From: Oncomelania hupensis
Taxonomy: Eukaryota > Mollusca > Gastropoda > Littorinimorpha > Pomatiopsidae
DNA: 64,000 bases
Assembly: GCA_036898135.1 (NCBI GenBank)
Contig: JBAHVR010000308.1
Location: forward strand, 257,501-321,500
Direction of reading: 5' to 3'
The notes below the pieces were generated by a model that ran no database searches, had not been told where the DNA came from, and worked only from the letters and a program-made list of their open reading frames with translations. The position numbers and the translations under genes are program-made. Shown here piece by piece: positions 23,940 to 34,476 of this stretch (its first letter is position 1; every line of letters begins with the position of its first letter).

Positions 23940-26290
23940 CGTTGGTGATGTGTTGGGTATAGGAAATGCACAGAAGTCTTCTGTAGCACCTCATCTCCAT
24001 GCTTTGTATTCTTCGTTGGAGATCTGCTGTGAGGGTCCATGCTTCGCAAGCATATAGGAAGATGGAGATGACCAGAGAGCGCAGCAGTCTTACTTTGGAA
24101 TGTAGACTGATGGTTCTGTCTTTCCAAATGGGCTTCAACCTTGTCAGGGCAGCAGTTGTTTGTGCGATCCTAGAGAGGACTTCCTGTCGAGACCCATTGT
24201 CTGACACAATGGCTCCTAAATATTTGAAGCTGTGCACTGTGTTGAGGGATTGGCCTTGTACTTTGATGTCCGTGTTGATGCCATTGGTGTTGTTGGTCAT
24301 CATTTTGGTCTTCTCTGCACTTATTTCCATTCCATAAGCTCTGGAGGTGGTGTCAAGCCTCTGTACAAGCTGTTCAAGTTCTTGTTCCTCTCCAGCCAAT
24401 CCATCAATATCATCCGCAAAACGAAGATTGGAGATTGCTCTGCCCCCTATGCTGACTGTGCCTTCGTGATCTGCAAGAGCATCTGACATGATGCGCTCTA
24501 GGAAGATGTTGAAGAGTGTTGGAGAGAGTAGGCATCCTTGACGCACACCGATTGTTGTTCTGAACCAGTTCCCGATGACGCTGTTATGGAGGACTGCACT
24601 GGTAGCCTTGTCATACAGGCTTTTGATGACTTCTATAATTTTAGGGCTGATGTTGTACACTTTCATGGTTGCCCATAGAGCTGCATGCCAGACTCGGTCA
24701 AATGCCTTCTTGAAGTCTATGAACACATGATATAGATGTCGTTGGTGCTGTAGGTATTTCTCACAGATTATTCTGAGGTTGAAAATCTGTTCAGTGGTAC
24801 TTCGCCCTGCCATGAATCCTGCTTGTTCTTCAGCTATGATTTGTTCAGCTTGTGGTTTCAACCTGTTGAGTATTATTTTCAGGAGGACCTTGCTGGGATG
24901 GCTGATGAGGCTGATGGTGCGGTAATTTTCACACTCCTGAAGGTTACCTTTTTTGGGAAGAGTGATGACAAGCGACTGGGTCCATGGTGTAGGCCATTCC
25001 CCACTCTGCCAGATCATGTTACAGATAATGGTGAGAGAATCAGTCATCGCTTCTCCTCCTGCTTGTAGCAGTTCCGCTGGTATGTTGTCCACTCCCGCTG
25101 ACTTCCCTTTCTTCAGCGATTGCACTGCTGCCTCAACTTCTTCCCGGAGAATTGGGAGGATTTCTTCTTCTTCTCTGCTCTCGGGACATGCTAGAACTGA
25201 TGGGTCTCCATTTGGTGTATGGTTGTAAAGGTCAGAGCAGTACTCTGTCCATCTGTCCAAGACTTCTTGTTCTTCTGTAAGGCAAATGCCAGACTTGCTT
25301 TGGATAGTGGAGACTTTGGGCTGTTTAACACTTGTCAGCCGCTTCACAGTCTGGTAGGCCTTCTTGCTGTTGTTCTTGTTCAGATTGTTCTCTATTTCCT
25401 GGCATTGATCTTCTATCCAGTTCTCCTTTGCTGTGCGCATGCCTTTTCGGATGTCATTGTTGATTTTTCGGTAGACATCAGCTCCCTGTGAGGTGTTCTT
25501 TTTCTTTTTTAACTCTCTTCGTTTATCACACAGATCCAAAAGTTCAGGTGTGATCCACGGCTTCTTCTTTGGTCGGTGCTTGCCAAGGATCTCAGTGGCG
25601 GCATCTGTTACAGCTGAGTTGAAGGTATTGGTCATGGTGTTGACATCTACTTCGCCTGCCCCCAAAATAAGCAGTGGTGCAAATTTCCCTCCAATTGTGG
25701 CCTGAAATATTTTTGCCACCTCCGGGTCTTGCAGTTTGTCCAGGTCGAACTTCAGCCTAGTGCACTTTGCTGTATTTACTCTCTTCAAATGGAGCCGGAA
25801 AGACATCATCACGAGATCGTGGTCACTTCCAATGTCTGCTCCTGGAAAAGTGCGTGTCCTGCCAATGTTGATGCTTGATCTGAAGCGTTTCTTGACCATG
25901 ATGTAGTCGATCTGGCTGTGATGTTCCCCGCCGGGACTGTGCCATGTCCATCGTCTGGATTTTTTGTGGAGACCAAGCGTGTTTGCCAGTACCAGATTGT
26001 TGTATCTGGCAAACTCCAATAGCCTCAGACCCCTGTCATTTGTCTCGTTGTTGCAGTGGGGTCCGCATGTGTCTCCCCAGTTGTGGTGCGCATCTTGGCC
26101 AACCTTGGCATTCCAGTCGCCTTGCACTATGACTATGTCCTTCTTCGGCACTTGGTCAAGGACCGCCTGTATATTTTCATAAAAATCCTCCACTTCGCTG
26201 TCTTCATAGTCTGATGTTGGGGCATAGGCCTGGATGATGGTAATGTTGAAAGGGGTTGCTCTCAGACGGATGGTAATGAGTCTACTGGAG
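23940..26290 (-). pseudogene. RTE LINE endonuclease-reverse transcriptase, inverted and truncated
   Basis: Open minus-strand frame of about 780 codons. From its start: part of an apurinic-type endonuclease (QGDWNAKVG, then WTWHSPGGEHHSQIDYI and IGSDHDLVMM with the catalytic SDH), then RT with KSAGVDNIPAELL, FIDFKKAFDRVWH (motif A aspartate), GVRQGCLLSPTLFNIFLE (motif B) and LRFADDIDGLAG (motif C), then the thumb region to CYRRLLCISYTQHITN. The endonuclease N-terminus is missing and the C-terminus is on the other strand. The reading frame continues past 26290 into antisense of the 3' segment; those first 65 or so residues are not protein of the element. Confidence 0.85.
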
Positions 26291-26593
26291 ACTGGGCGGC
26301 AACACGATGACCTGCTCACAGTGGTGAAGAAACGGAAACTCCGATGGTATGGCCACGTCACCAGATCATCAGGCATTGCAAAGACCATTCTGCAAGGCAC
26401 AGTGCAAGGAGGTAGAAGAAGGGGGAGACCGAAAAAGAGGTGGGAGGACAACATTCGAGAATGGACTGGTTTGACACTGAGCGAAGCCATGAGGGCTGCT
26501 GAGGACAGAGAAAGATGGAGTATGCTGGTTAAGCGATCATCTGTGGTGCCCCTACGACCTTCGGGTTATGGGACAGGATAGGATAGGATAGGA
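23940..26593 (+). mobile_element. RTE-type LINE with 5' inversion (twin priming)
   Basis: The 3' segment (about 26296-26593) is on the + strand and ends in repeated GGATA. The upstream segment (23940 to about 26290) is inverted, so its coding strand is minus. In element order the inverted part ends at YTQHITN and the forward part begins at GQHDDLL, about a dozen codons later. The whole is flanked by the 11-bp duplication TTAACTCAAAA at 23929-23939 and 26594-26604, so this is a single insertion event. Confidence 0.9.
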
Positions 26594-27415
26594 TTAACTC
26601 AAAAGAACAAACGGAAACACGGTCTCAATACAAATAGAAAGCAACTTTGTTTCTTCTGACTAAGATACTCAAAAATTGAACACTCCCGCACAAAAATGAC
26701 CTTGACCTTTCGTTTGTGTTCGGGAGGTTACAGACGTTTTATCTTCGAATTTGTGGAGTGATTTATGTTGAAAAATAAATAATTAACACACATTTCGGAT
26801 ACACAATCTTCGGAAAGACCTTGCATTTAATTACAGAAAGCAATAAAATTAGGGGAAAAAACTAGTTTTGAAACAAATCTTGGAATCCCCTAAATAATAA
26901 AAATTGCAGCCCTAATCAATGAATTGTTTATGTAAATAATGCATTTTTTTTAGCAATATCTCCTAATTACTACTTTATTTAGCAAATGCTGCTAAATAAT
27001 GCATTATATAGGAAAACAAATCATTATTTAGAAACATTTATAAATAATACATTATTTAACACAGTCTGCTAAATAATGTATTATATGGGTACATAATTTT
27101 TTATTTAGCAACAATGCCTTATTTATGTATGCCATTATTTATTTACGAAAAAAAAGTATTGTTTAGGTAAATAATAAGTTAATTACGGAGAAAATCTTAA
27201 ATTGTAAACAAATGATTATTTAGAAAATATGCTTCTATATAAAGATTATTTAGCTGAAAGTTGTAAAAATACACAGAAAAATATCGCAAATAAATATTTT
27301 ACAATTGGAATTCCATACTGATACGGGGCCTTTTTACTCGCATTCATATGACAAAATTTATATAATTATTATTATTATAGACCTATTGTGTATTCACCCA
27401 TATCTGTTACTTTAG

Positions 27416-27530
27416 TGCCTCGCCCCTGACGCCGTGTTGTACTACTTGAATGCTGATGAAGATGATATGATCAATGCCACAGCTCACCTCAAAGACGTTT
27501 CTGCAGTCGTTATTTATCTCATGTATCAAG
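27416..27530 (+). CDS. ZIP4/ZIP12-like zinc transporter, ectodomain exon C
   Basis: The acceptor TTACTTTAG ends at 27415 and the donor GTGAGA starts at 27531. The exon enters in phase 0, matching exon B, and leaves one base over. It encodes CLAPDAVLYYLNADEDDMIN followed by KDVSAVVIYLMYQG. This fits the second helical subdomain of the ZIP4 ectodomain, which also begins with a cysteine and then a leucine-rich helix. It lies only about 100 bp from the long-inverted-repeat element. Confidence 0.75.
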
Positions 27531-28509
27531 GTGAGACCGGAAGGACCAAAAGACTGAAAACTGAAAAATACTGGAACAAATTATCCAGTTTATCTTTTTG
27601 GGGGGAGGACTCTTTTTTTGACCGTTGTTGTTGCTGTTGTTGTTGTTGTAGTTGTTGTTGTTCTTCTTCTTCTCTCTTTCTGTTCCTTGTTGTTGTTGTT
27701 GTTTTTGTTCTTCTTGTTCTTGTTGTTGTTGTTGTTGTTCTTCTTCTTCTTCTTCTTCTTCTTCTTCTTCTTCTTCTTCTTCTTCTTCTTCTTCTGTTTC
27801 TTGTTGTTGTTGTTGCTCTTCTTCTCCTTCTTCTTCTTCTCTCTTTATGTTTCTTTTTGTTGTAATGTTGTTGTTGTTGTTCGTCGTCTTCTTCTTCTTA
27901 TCCGTCTTTTTCTTCTTCTTCTACTTCTTCCTTATGTCAAACTCTCGAGCTCGTGTGACACTGATAGGAATATTTATGTTTTAAATTCGTTTTTAGACCT
28001 ATTCCGATAGCAATTATGGCGATCTGTCTTTCTTGACAAAAAATAGCATTTAAAATGTTTGCCCTGTGTTCAAGAGGCTGGTATTATTTCTTTCTGCTTT
28101 TTAATTTATCCCTCCTATCCCCTCTCCCAATTGTTACCCCACCTTACCCCTAATTCTTCACCTTTCCCTTCCCATCCAGTGAACGTTTTGTTCACTGTAA
28201 CAGCTATTGACCTACAGGTTTGGTTATGATAAATCGTGTGTGTTCTGGAAGAGTGCCTATAAACTGTGCCTGTAGGTTATTAATCTTTATGTGTATTCAT
28301 ATATTCATATCTCACGTAATTGTTTACGTGTGTCAGTCTGTTTGAAGATATTGTTGTATGTATGAACAGTGAGCCAAAGACAAATTTCTGTTTTTTTTTA
28401 TCGGACAGTTGTAATTATTGTACTGTATTGTGTTGTGTTGTATTGCGTTGCATGTATTGTAGTGTATTATATAATAACAAAATAATGCTTGTCTTTGGTT
28501 GTGGTGCAG
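27531..28509. other. Intron with GTT/CTT trinucleotide repeats
   Basis: GTT and CTT units fill about 27620-27935 on a pyrimidine- and GT-rich strand. No gene; cysteine-, serine- and valine-rich ORFs are artefacts. Confidence 0.8.
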
Positions 28510-28617
28510 GAGCCGCTGTGGAAGAAGAGTGCCGTATGTTGCCCAAAAAGTCGTCATTTGTCAAAGGACTCATGTCTAAGTTCACTGGGGTCTCTGGAGG
28601 AAACTTTACCAAAGCAG
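28510..28617 (+). CDS. ZIP4/ZIP12-like zinc transporter, ectodomain exon D
   Basis: The acceptor GGTGCAG ends at 28509 and the donor GTCTGT starts at 28618. Two leading bases complete the codon of exon C and one base is left over. It encodes GAAVEEECRMLPKKSSFV, then KGLMSKFTGVSGGNFTKA. The cysteine followed by a short linker, an aromatic residue and a hydrophobic helix matches the segment of ZIP4 that precedes the second histidine-rich loop. Confidence 0.75.
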
Positions 28618-29406
28618 GTCTGTATGGTCTAACGTATTGCTAATAAAGGAAATGTTGACATCTATCAATGTGACCTGGTTTATCAAAAATGCCCATAACT
28701 ACAGAATTATACTTTCTGAAATTTGTGACATTCTAGTTTACGACGATAAACCTTTTATGTTCGTACTTAGAAAGTAGTGAAGCTATACCTAATTGAAGAA
28801 GGCCCATGTGCCCGCCTGTCTTGACTTCAAAGATGTTTACCTCTGATGTGTGAAACTTTGTATTATTAACAATTTCCCCCAAAATGAAAATGGTTAACAT
28901 TGACTTCTAGGCATATCTCTGTGCGATTCGTTAGAATAAGCGTCAGAGAATAAAATGCCTATTTTGACTCTTTCAATACTGTCAGGTCCCCTAGATGGTT
29001 GTGTTGACCCCAACACTTGCCAATGTGGGTGATTTAGGAAAGTCAAGGCACAGTTATGTTAATGTTATTACGTATTCTAAATTGGCTTTGCGTATCCGCT
29101 GTTTACAACACTGAAAATCGTTTCTATGTCGGAATCAAATGTGGTAACATGATGGTTCAATGAATAAAAAGGTTGTGAAAACAGTGTTTTTCTTTCCACT
29201 AAGAGGGTGATTTGTGATGGACTGTCCACAAGGATGACACAAAGAACGAGCGTAGAAACGTTGTATAATTAATTATTGGAGTCGAGACAATAATTATGTA
29301 TTTTACGATCATACGATGGTTCGATGGTGAAAATGCTTTACTTTCATTCGTCCATTTATTAATTCAGTCATTCCTGTATGAATTCATTTAACATTTATTC
29401 ATTCAG
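28618..29406. other. Intron sequence
   Basis: AT-rich, no repeat family or gene recognised. Confidence 0.5.
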
Positions 29407-29576
29407 ATTTGTTCAAGCTAATGACGCTGCTGAACATTATTCCAACCCAACAAACAACAGAGGATGATCACGACCATGCCCATGATCACATGCGGAAACG
29501 TCGAAGCGTCGAACATGACAACGTCATCAGTTCCCGTGTTAAACGTCAAACAACGACAACGTCAACCACTACACAG
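29407..29576 (+). CDS. ZIP4/ZIP12-like zinc transporter, exon E with second His-rich loop and dibasic sites
   Basis: The acceptor ATTCAG ends at 29406 and the donor GTAAAT starts at 29577. Phase agrees with exon D and the exon ends in phase 0. It encodes DLFKLMTLLNIIPTQQ, then the histidine-rich DDHDHAHDHMRKRR, and later SSRVKRQTTTTSTTTQ. A helix followed by a His-rich loop matches ZIP4, where the loop precedes the PAL-motif subdomain. RKRR and SRVKR fit furin-type cleavage sites. The PAL region and all eight membrane segments should follow, but none is visible in the remaining 34 kb. Confidence 0.75.
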
Positions 29577-30239
29577 GTAAATTACCAATACGTTCTGTAA
29601 CCAGAAAAAGTTGTTTATATGTTTTTGTTAGTTATTTCCTCAGTTTTTAGTATTTAGTCCATCCATTTTAATTATTTACCTTTCTTCAACGGTTTCTTTG
29701 CTACCTGTAATCCTTCGTTCACCGACCATAGCTTCTTTGATGCACGGCATATTCAGAGACAGAAGATGTGGGCACTGACTGACCGCCATCTTTACCCTAT
29801 CCCTTTTCCCCATAAAATATGGGCTTTTTGATTATTTCACGCCCACTCCCACTTTCACTCCCTACCTTACGCCTTTTTTTTTAATATATGCTATTTTAAT
29901 GTGTCTTAAATCCTGTTTTGAATTAAGCCCTCGTTCTTAAATACAATCTATTTTTCACCAATTACTCATTCCCATCACTCGCAATCTTTCCTTAAATAAA
30001 AGCATTTAAGTACTTAAGTGCACTTCTATTATCGCCTATATAAACACAGAGACGTTTTTTAAACATAGCTTGGCAAAAGTCCAGTTAGTGGTATTGAATC
30101 ACTAGCCTAGCCTGCATGTTTATGCATGACATTTACCCCGTTGGGGTGCCGGGGGATTCAGTATAAATAGTATCCCCACTTTCTGGAAATTTAGTGCTTT
30201 AAATTCCCACTGTCGCTGTCTTTCTCATTTGCTCTTTCT
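29577..30239. other. Intron or downstream sequence
   Basis: AT-rich, no gene recognised. If the ZIP gene continues, this is the start of an intron of at least 34 kb. Confidence 0.5.
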
Positions 30240-30693
30240 CATTCCTGCTCTGTTCTATCAATCTGCTATACTATCGTCTTCTTCGCTAGACCAGTCTCCT
30301 ACCTGTTTTCTTGAAAACTCTTCCGGGACAAGACTCCTTGTTTGTGTATGAGGTCTGTTGGATCAGCTTGGGAATATTGGACGCTTTCTGCCAGGTGGTC
30401 ACTAGGGCTTCCTATGATGTTATTATTTAGCAATGTAGGCATTTTATATGTATGTGTTTTGTTGATAATTTATAATGATGTTTGTATTCTATTTTGTTTT
30501 TGTAAACGGGGGTTCGATAAGTTGGGGTGAAGCCTCAGCCGTCCCCTGCATGGGATGTCTTTATTGTAAAGTGACTGGCTGGTGGAGGGCATTCAGTTTT
30601 CCCACTAGGGTTGTTTCAGCAGATCTTTTATGCGGATTGGGGGTTGTCCGGTCTTGATTTGGCTCGGAAGAGTCCGCTGGACCTAAAGCAACA
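30240..30693 (+). repeat. Dispersed SINE-like repeat, copy C
   Basis: Full-length-looking copy related to 9375 and 16573, with the same blocks in the same order and the TCCGCTGGACCTAAAGCAAC end. The 5' side shares a CTGTTCTATC region with copy A, so the family may be longer than 420 bp. Confidence 0.8.
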
Positions 30694-30756
30694 ATTATGT
30701 AATCTAATGTATGCATGACATTGCAATAGGCACCTCAAGTTGCCCACTCAAAGGGG

Positions 30757-30903
30757 TTGGGTAGCACAGTTGGTAGAGCGGCTTACTAGTAAAGATTCCT
30801 TGTTCGAATCCCGAATAAACCAAACTTTTCCCCCTGGTTCTCTGGTGTCAGAATAATGTGACCAGAATGCTCCAGTGTGGTGTGACTATAATCTACAATT
30901 ATT
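30757..30903 (+). repeat. tRNA-derived SINE, family 2, second copy
   Basis: The head GGTTGGGTAGCACAGTTGG with a GTTCGAATCCC B box and the body TGGTGTCAGAATAATGTGAC match the copy at 21545. It is shorter in the middle. Confidence 0.65.
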
Positions 30904-31877
30904 AAGCTCCCACCCCCTACCCTCACCCGCCCTCACCTCCACTTCCCACCACCAACACCACCAACCATCCTCTTACAACCTTAATACTTACTCCCACCCC
31001 ACTCCCTTCACCTCCCACCCTCATCACCTTCTCCCCATCCCATGGAAAGTAAGTTATTATGTCAAAAAAAACTTCGAATCCTGTTGTCCCGTTTTCGCCA
31101 GTGTGCCCTGTTTCTGGTAGTGTGTCCCGTTTTCGAGAGTTTGACAGATCAAAGTGGCCTATAAAAGCCTTGAGTAGCAATGCCATTCATACAACTAGAT
31201 CACTCTGGGATCTGGCTGTGTGGAGTCCTTGCATAGACGACGGTTGAGTGTAAATAAGCGTGTAATAAGTGGGAGGAGCTTTAGTGTCAATAAGCAGCAC
31301 AGCCACATCACTTGTTGTAAGGGGGCACAAATCTATTCAACCACTTTTGGGCCCCCATACTTGTTTGCAGGCACTCTGCTCGAATCAGCGGTTCCGAATA
31401 GAAATTCGTCATGCAGCTAGGACAAACATTAAAAAAATATTTACTGATAATTTTACTCTTTTTTTTTTTTAACTTCCAACAAGCAAACCAGGCTTTAATA
31501 GAATATTAAGTCAAAGATTATATGTGGAGGTCTGGAGGAAGTATTTTTGCTTAATGAGGTAGTCTTTTGTTGCCATATATAATGTTCAAATTACAGCAAG
31601 CTTACCAATGTCTGCGAGATCCATTTTCCCTAATTCATTGGGCTTCATTTTAAACAGAGATTTTGTGATCATTGCGTGTAATGTATTCAGTTCAACTAGC
31701 ATGACACTGTGGTAGGTGAGATTCACAATGGTCTATTCATATGGCACGCTCATTTTTATGTATTAAAAATTAATTTTTATTAATTATTACTGCACTGAAA
31801 ATAGATCTAATGATGGCTTTATTTTTTATATGGAGGTGATTCAATGTTTTCTTTTTCTATATGTGTTTTTGAAAGCG
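30904..31877. other. Intergenic or intronic stretch
   Basis: C-rich imperfect repeat at 30905-31040 (CCACC/CACCC type), then AT-rich DNA. No gene seen. Confidence 0.5.
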
Positions 31878-32189
31878 ATTTAAGAACTCGGACGATAAGA
31901 GTTTTATGTGGAGTGTTTTGGCTAAATTATATACTACACAGTCTAAAGAACATCCAGAGAGAATATCACTGTATAAAGATAAAATAGCGAACTTAAACCT
32001 TAAAGACATTAACTTTTCTGTTACCCTCGACACATTGACACATTCGAATCACAGAACTCTCCTATAAAAGTCAATGTAAATTCTTGGGACTCTGACCTCA
32101 AACCTTTAAGAATCTTTCTTAATGCCCCATCATTTGCTGTTTACAAAACCACGTTGATATTTTACTAATTACAGACCCACAACATTACA
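31878..32189 (+). pseudogene. Relic of a Polinton-like DNA polymerase B, N-terminal part
   Basis: The + strand encodes FKNSDDKSFMWSVLAKLYTT, then KEHPERISLYKDKIANLN, a pattern seen upstream of the polymerase in Polinton/Maverick-type and related protein-primed DNA polymerases. A frameshift near 32045 moves the continuation, with VNSWDSDLKPLRIFLNA, to another frame. It breaks off where the BEL element is inserted at 32195, and the exonuclease part seems to resume at 60694. It is dead. The exact lineage is uncertain. Confidence 0.55.
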
Positions 32190-32194
32190 CTCTG

Positions 32195-32865
32195 TGTTCT
32201 GCCTTGTTCTCAACAGGATGAGAGTGCAGAGAGTGTCACCAAACACATCATACAAACACGTCACCAATAATCTGGGTCAGATCATTTATTTGCAGAATGA
32301 CATGAGACGCAGTCATCATCTTGTATGCTCTAGTGTTGTATTGGTGAAATACTGAAAAATAAGAATGAGAAAAAGGTACTAAGCACTTGTTTTCTTCGTG
32401 TTTCTATGTTTGAAACAATTTGAAATTAACAAACAATTTACATCCGTTTGATACAAAATCTGCATGCAGCATAAAATCGTTGAAAGTGCTATCCACTACG
32501 CAACCGCAAGCACAGTAAACTCAAAGAGGAAAAATCAGTATCTAGCACATGGCTAAAACGTAAAACGAAATGAACAAATGACCACTTGTACACAAAACCA
32601 TCATTATACATCCTAGCACGCCAATAACGGCTTACCAGAATAATGGAGCATTGAAAAGATATTCGCTGCTTTACAATACAAACAATTATAAACTGACCTT
32701 GTGTGAACTGAGCAGGATTATCATGAAAAACAAACGAGTTTGGCTCTCAGAAGAACTGCGTGCGGCATTCTTACAGGAAGTACGCAAAATGTCTTTTGAT
32801 ACGAATGAAATACAGAAATATATAAATATATAAAACAAACCGAAATAATTTCTGGAGACAGCACA
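32195..32865 (-). repeat. BEL element 3' LTR
   Basis: 671 bp, flanked outside by CTCTG. Just inside (32866-32875) the minus strand has a purine-rich tract, GACGGGGAG, that fits a polypurine tract next to the 3' LTR. Confidence 0.85.
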
Positions 32866-32875
32866 CTCCCCGTCT

Positions 32876-33323
32876 GATATTGGCATTCAATATCACTACT
32901 TAAACTCTCAAATTATAAAAAATGTTAGAAAATCAGCAAATTATCTAAGTTGTATCCAGCAAATATCCAAAACGAAATTACTTAACTCATATAATATCAA
33001 AGTCAACGAGAAAAAACTGTGTAAACATATAAATTCTGGAGGGCAAACATAAAATTATAACAAAAGAAGACGACTATAGAAACCTGGTTGAAAAGAAGAG
33101 AGAACACTAAACACCAAAACATCAGTTGTAGAAACAAATTGCTGCTAATGAAACTTGAGTCAGGAACATGACCAACAACTAGTCTGACTTGAGACACTAG
33201 TACATGTTACTTATAAATCGCATACAATCGTGGTTCACACCTGGGTGTAACATGGTACAGTTGAAGATGCGATTAGAACAGCTGGGCTTATCAAGAGGCA
33301 ATGCACCAATATCATTTCACAGT
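32876..33323. other. BEL 3' untranslated region
   Basis: AT-rich, with no coding potential between the stop of the polyprotein and the 3' LTR. A normal BEL element would have no room for integrase here, and none is present. Confidence 0.6.
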
Positions 33324-34472
33324 CTACAACAGCACAAGTTGTGTAATGGGCCTGACATAAGTTATCGGTTTCTGATCTTTCATCACCCTAACTTCAACAG
33401 AGCGAACCAAAGAGTCATCACTCTGGAAACTACGCACAACTACACCAATGGGCCTAACCTCACAGTCTTCATCAGGGGCGATCATGGGAAAAGCGACTGC
33501 AGGGGTTGCAAGGAAACTCTGGTTCTCTAGGGGATCTGCTGGTCCTCGTAACCAAACTTCTACATTCCTGTCGAGGTCTTCCAAGGAACATCTGGTGGCA
33601 ACGTCAGCAGGATTACGTTCTGAAGGCACAAAGTGCCACTGACTTGGCTCGGACACACGTCGGATGCGTTCCACGCGATTGCTCACGTAAGTGTAGAAAC
33701 GTCTAGTCTCATTATTTATGTAGCCAAGCACTACCTTACTGTCAGTGTAGAAAAAGACGTTCTTTTGATCCACATCAAGGTGTTTGGAAATCAGCTGCCA
33801 GAGTTCTGTAGCAAGAACAGCGCCGCAAAGTTCCAAGCGAGGTATGGTGTGTCCACTCTGAGGAGCCACCTTGGCCTTGCCCATAACGAAGCCAACGGGG
33901 TAGTTTTGACTATCTAAGATCTTTACGTATGCCACGGACGCGATGGCCTTCTCTGACGAATCGCAAAACACATGAAACTGGATGTCCGACGACTGGGTCA
34001 TTGACGTTGGTACGTACATTCGAGGGATCTCAAATCTCTGGAGGGGCTCCAGAGAACGTTTCCACAGGTTCCATCTTTCCAGCTGAGCTTCAGGCAGAGA
34101 TTCGTCCCAAGCTCGACCATCAGGGCAGAGCTCACGTAGAATAATCTTCCCTGCAATAGTTGCTGGAGCCAGGAACCCAAGAGGATCGTATATCCTACCC
34201 AACGTAGACAGGATACCTCTCCGGGTGCAAGCAGTATCCTTCAGGTCAAGGGCGACAGAAAGGGTGTCCTTTTGAAGATTCCATGGAATACCAAGGCAGT
34301 TGTGTTGTGGACGTTGTGAGGAAGGTTTTGACAAATCCACGAACTTCAGTTCTTCACAAAGATCCTCCGCTGGAAATGATTTCAGCACTTCAACGTCATT
34401 TGAAGCAATCTTGTGAAGTTTGATCCCTCCTTTCTCCTCAAGTTCAGTCTGCGTGCGTTTTATCAGACTCAC
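33324..34472 (-). pseudogene. BEL polyprotein: RT end, RNase H and C-terminal domain, integrase deleted
   Basis: An open frame of about 380 codons. It begins in the RT connection (RTQTELEEKGGIKLHKI), continues with GRIYDPLGFLAPATIAGKII (typical of BEL/Pao), then RNase H (FHVFCDSSEKAIASVAYV, PRLELCGAVLATEL, FYTDSKVVLGYI, FVPSERNPADVATR). It then passes, within about 40 codons, to LVRSVEVRV and ITYVRPITQLVLL, the C-terminal DUF5641-like end that normally follows integrase. The whole integrase is therefore missing in frame. The upstream end is cut by the gypsy insertion at 34477. Confidence 0.85.
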
Positions 34473-34476
34473 AACC

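Larger units (their letters stand above)
23127..27319. mobile_element. Long-terminal-inverted-repeat (foldback-like) element carrying a LINE
   Basis: The left arm 23127-23494 and right arm 26883-27319 are inverted copies of each other over roughly 370-440 bp. Landmarks are TGGAATTCC at the outer ends, AGAAGCATATTTTCTAAATA and ATCATTTGTTTACAA near them, GCATTGTTGCTAAATAA in the middle and TTATTTAGGGGATTC at the inner ends. The arms are built of AT-rich units around AAATAATGCATTATTTA. No transposase is recognisable between the arms; most of the interior is an RTE LINE. TGATAC occurs just outside both ends but a clean duplication is unclear. Confidence 0.75.

Noticed and set aside
23929..26490. 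A single 853-residue protein on the minus strand
   Set aside because: Its first 65 or so residues are antisense of the LINE 3' segment. The frame is open across the inversion junction by chance.
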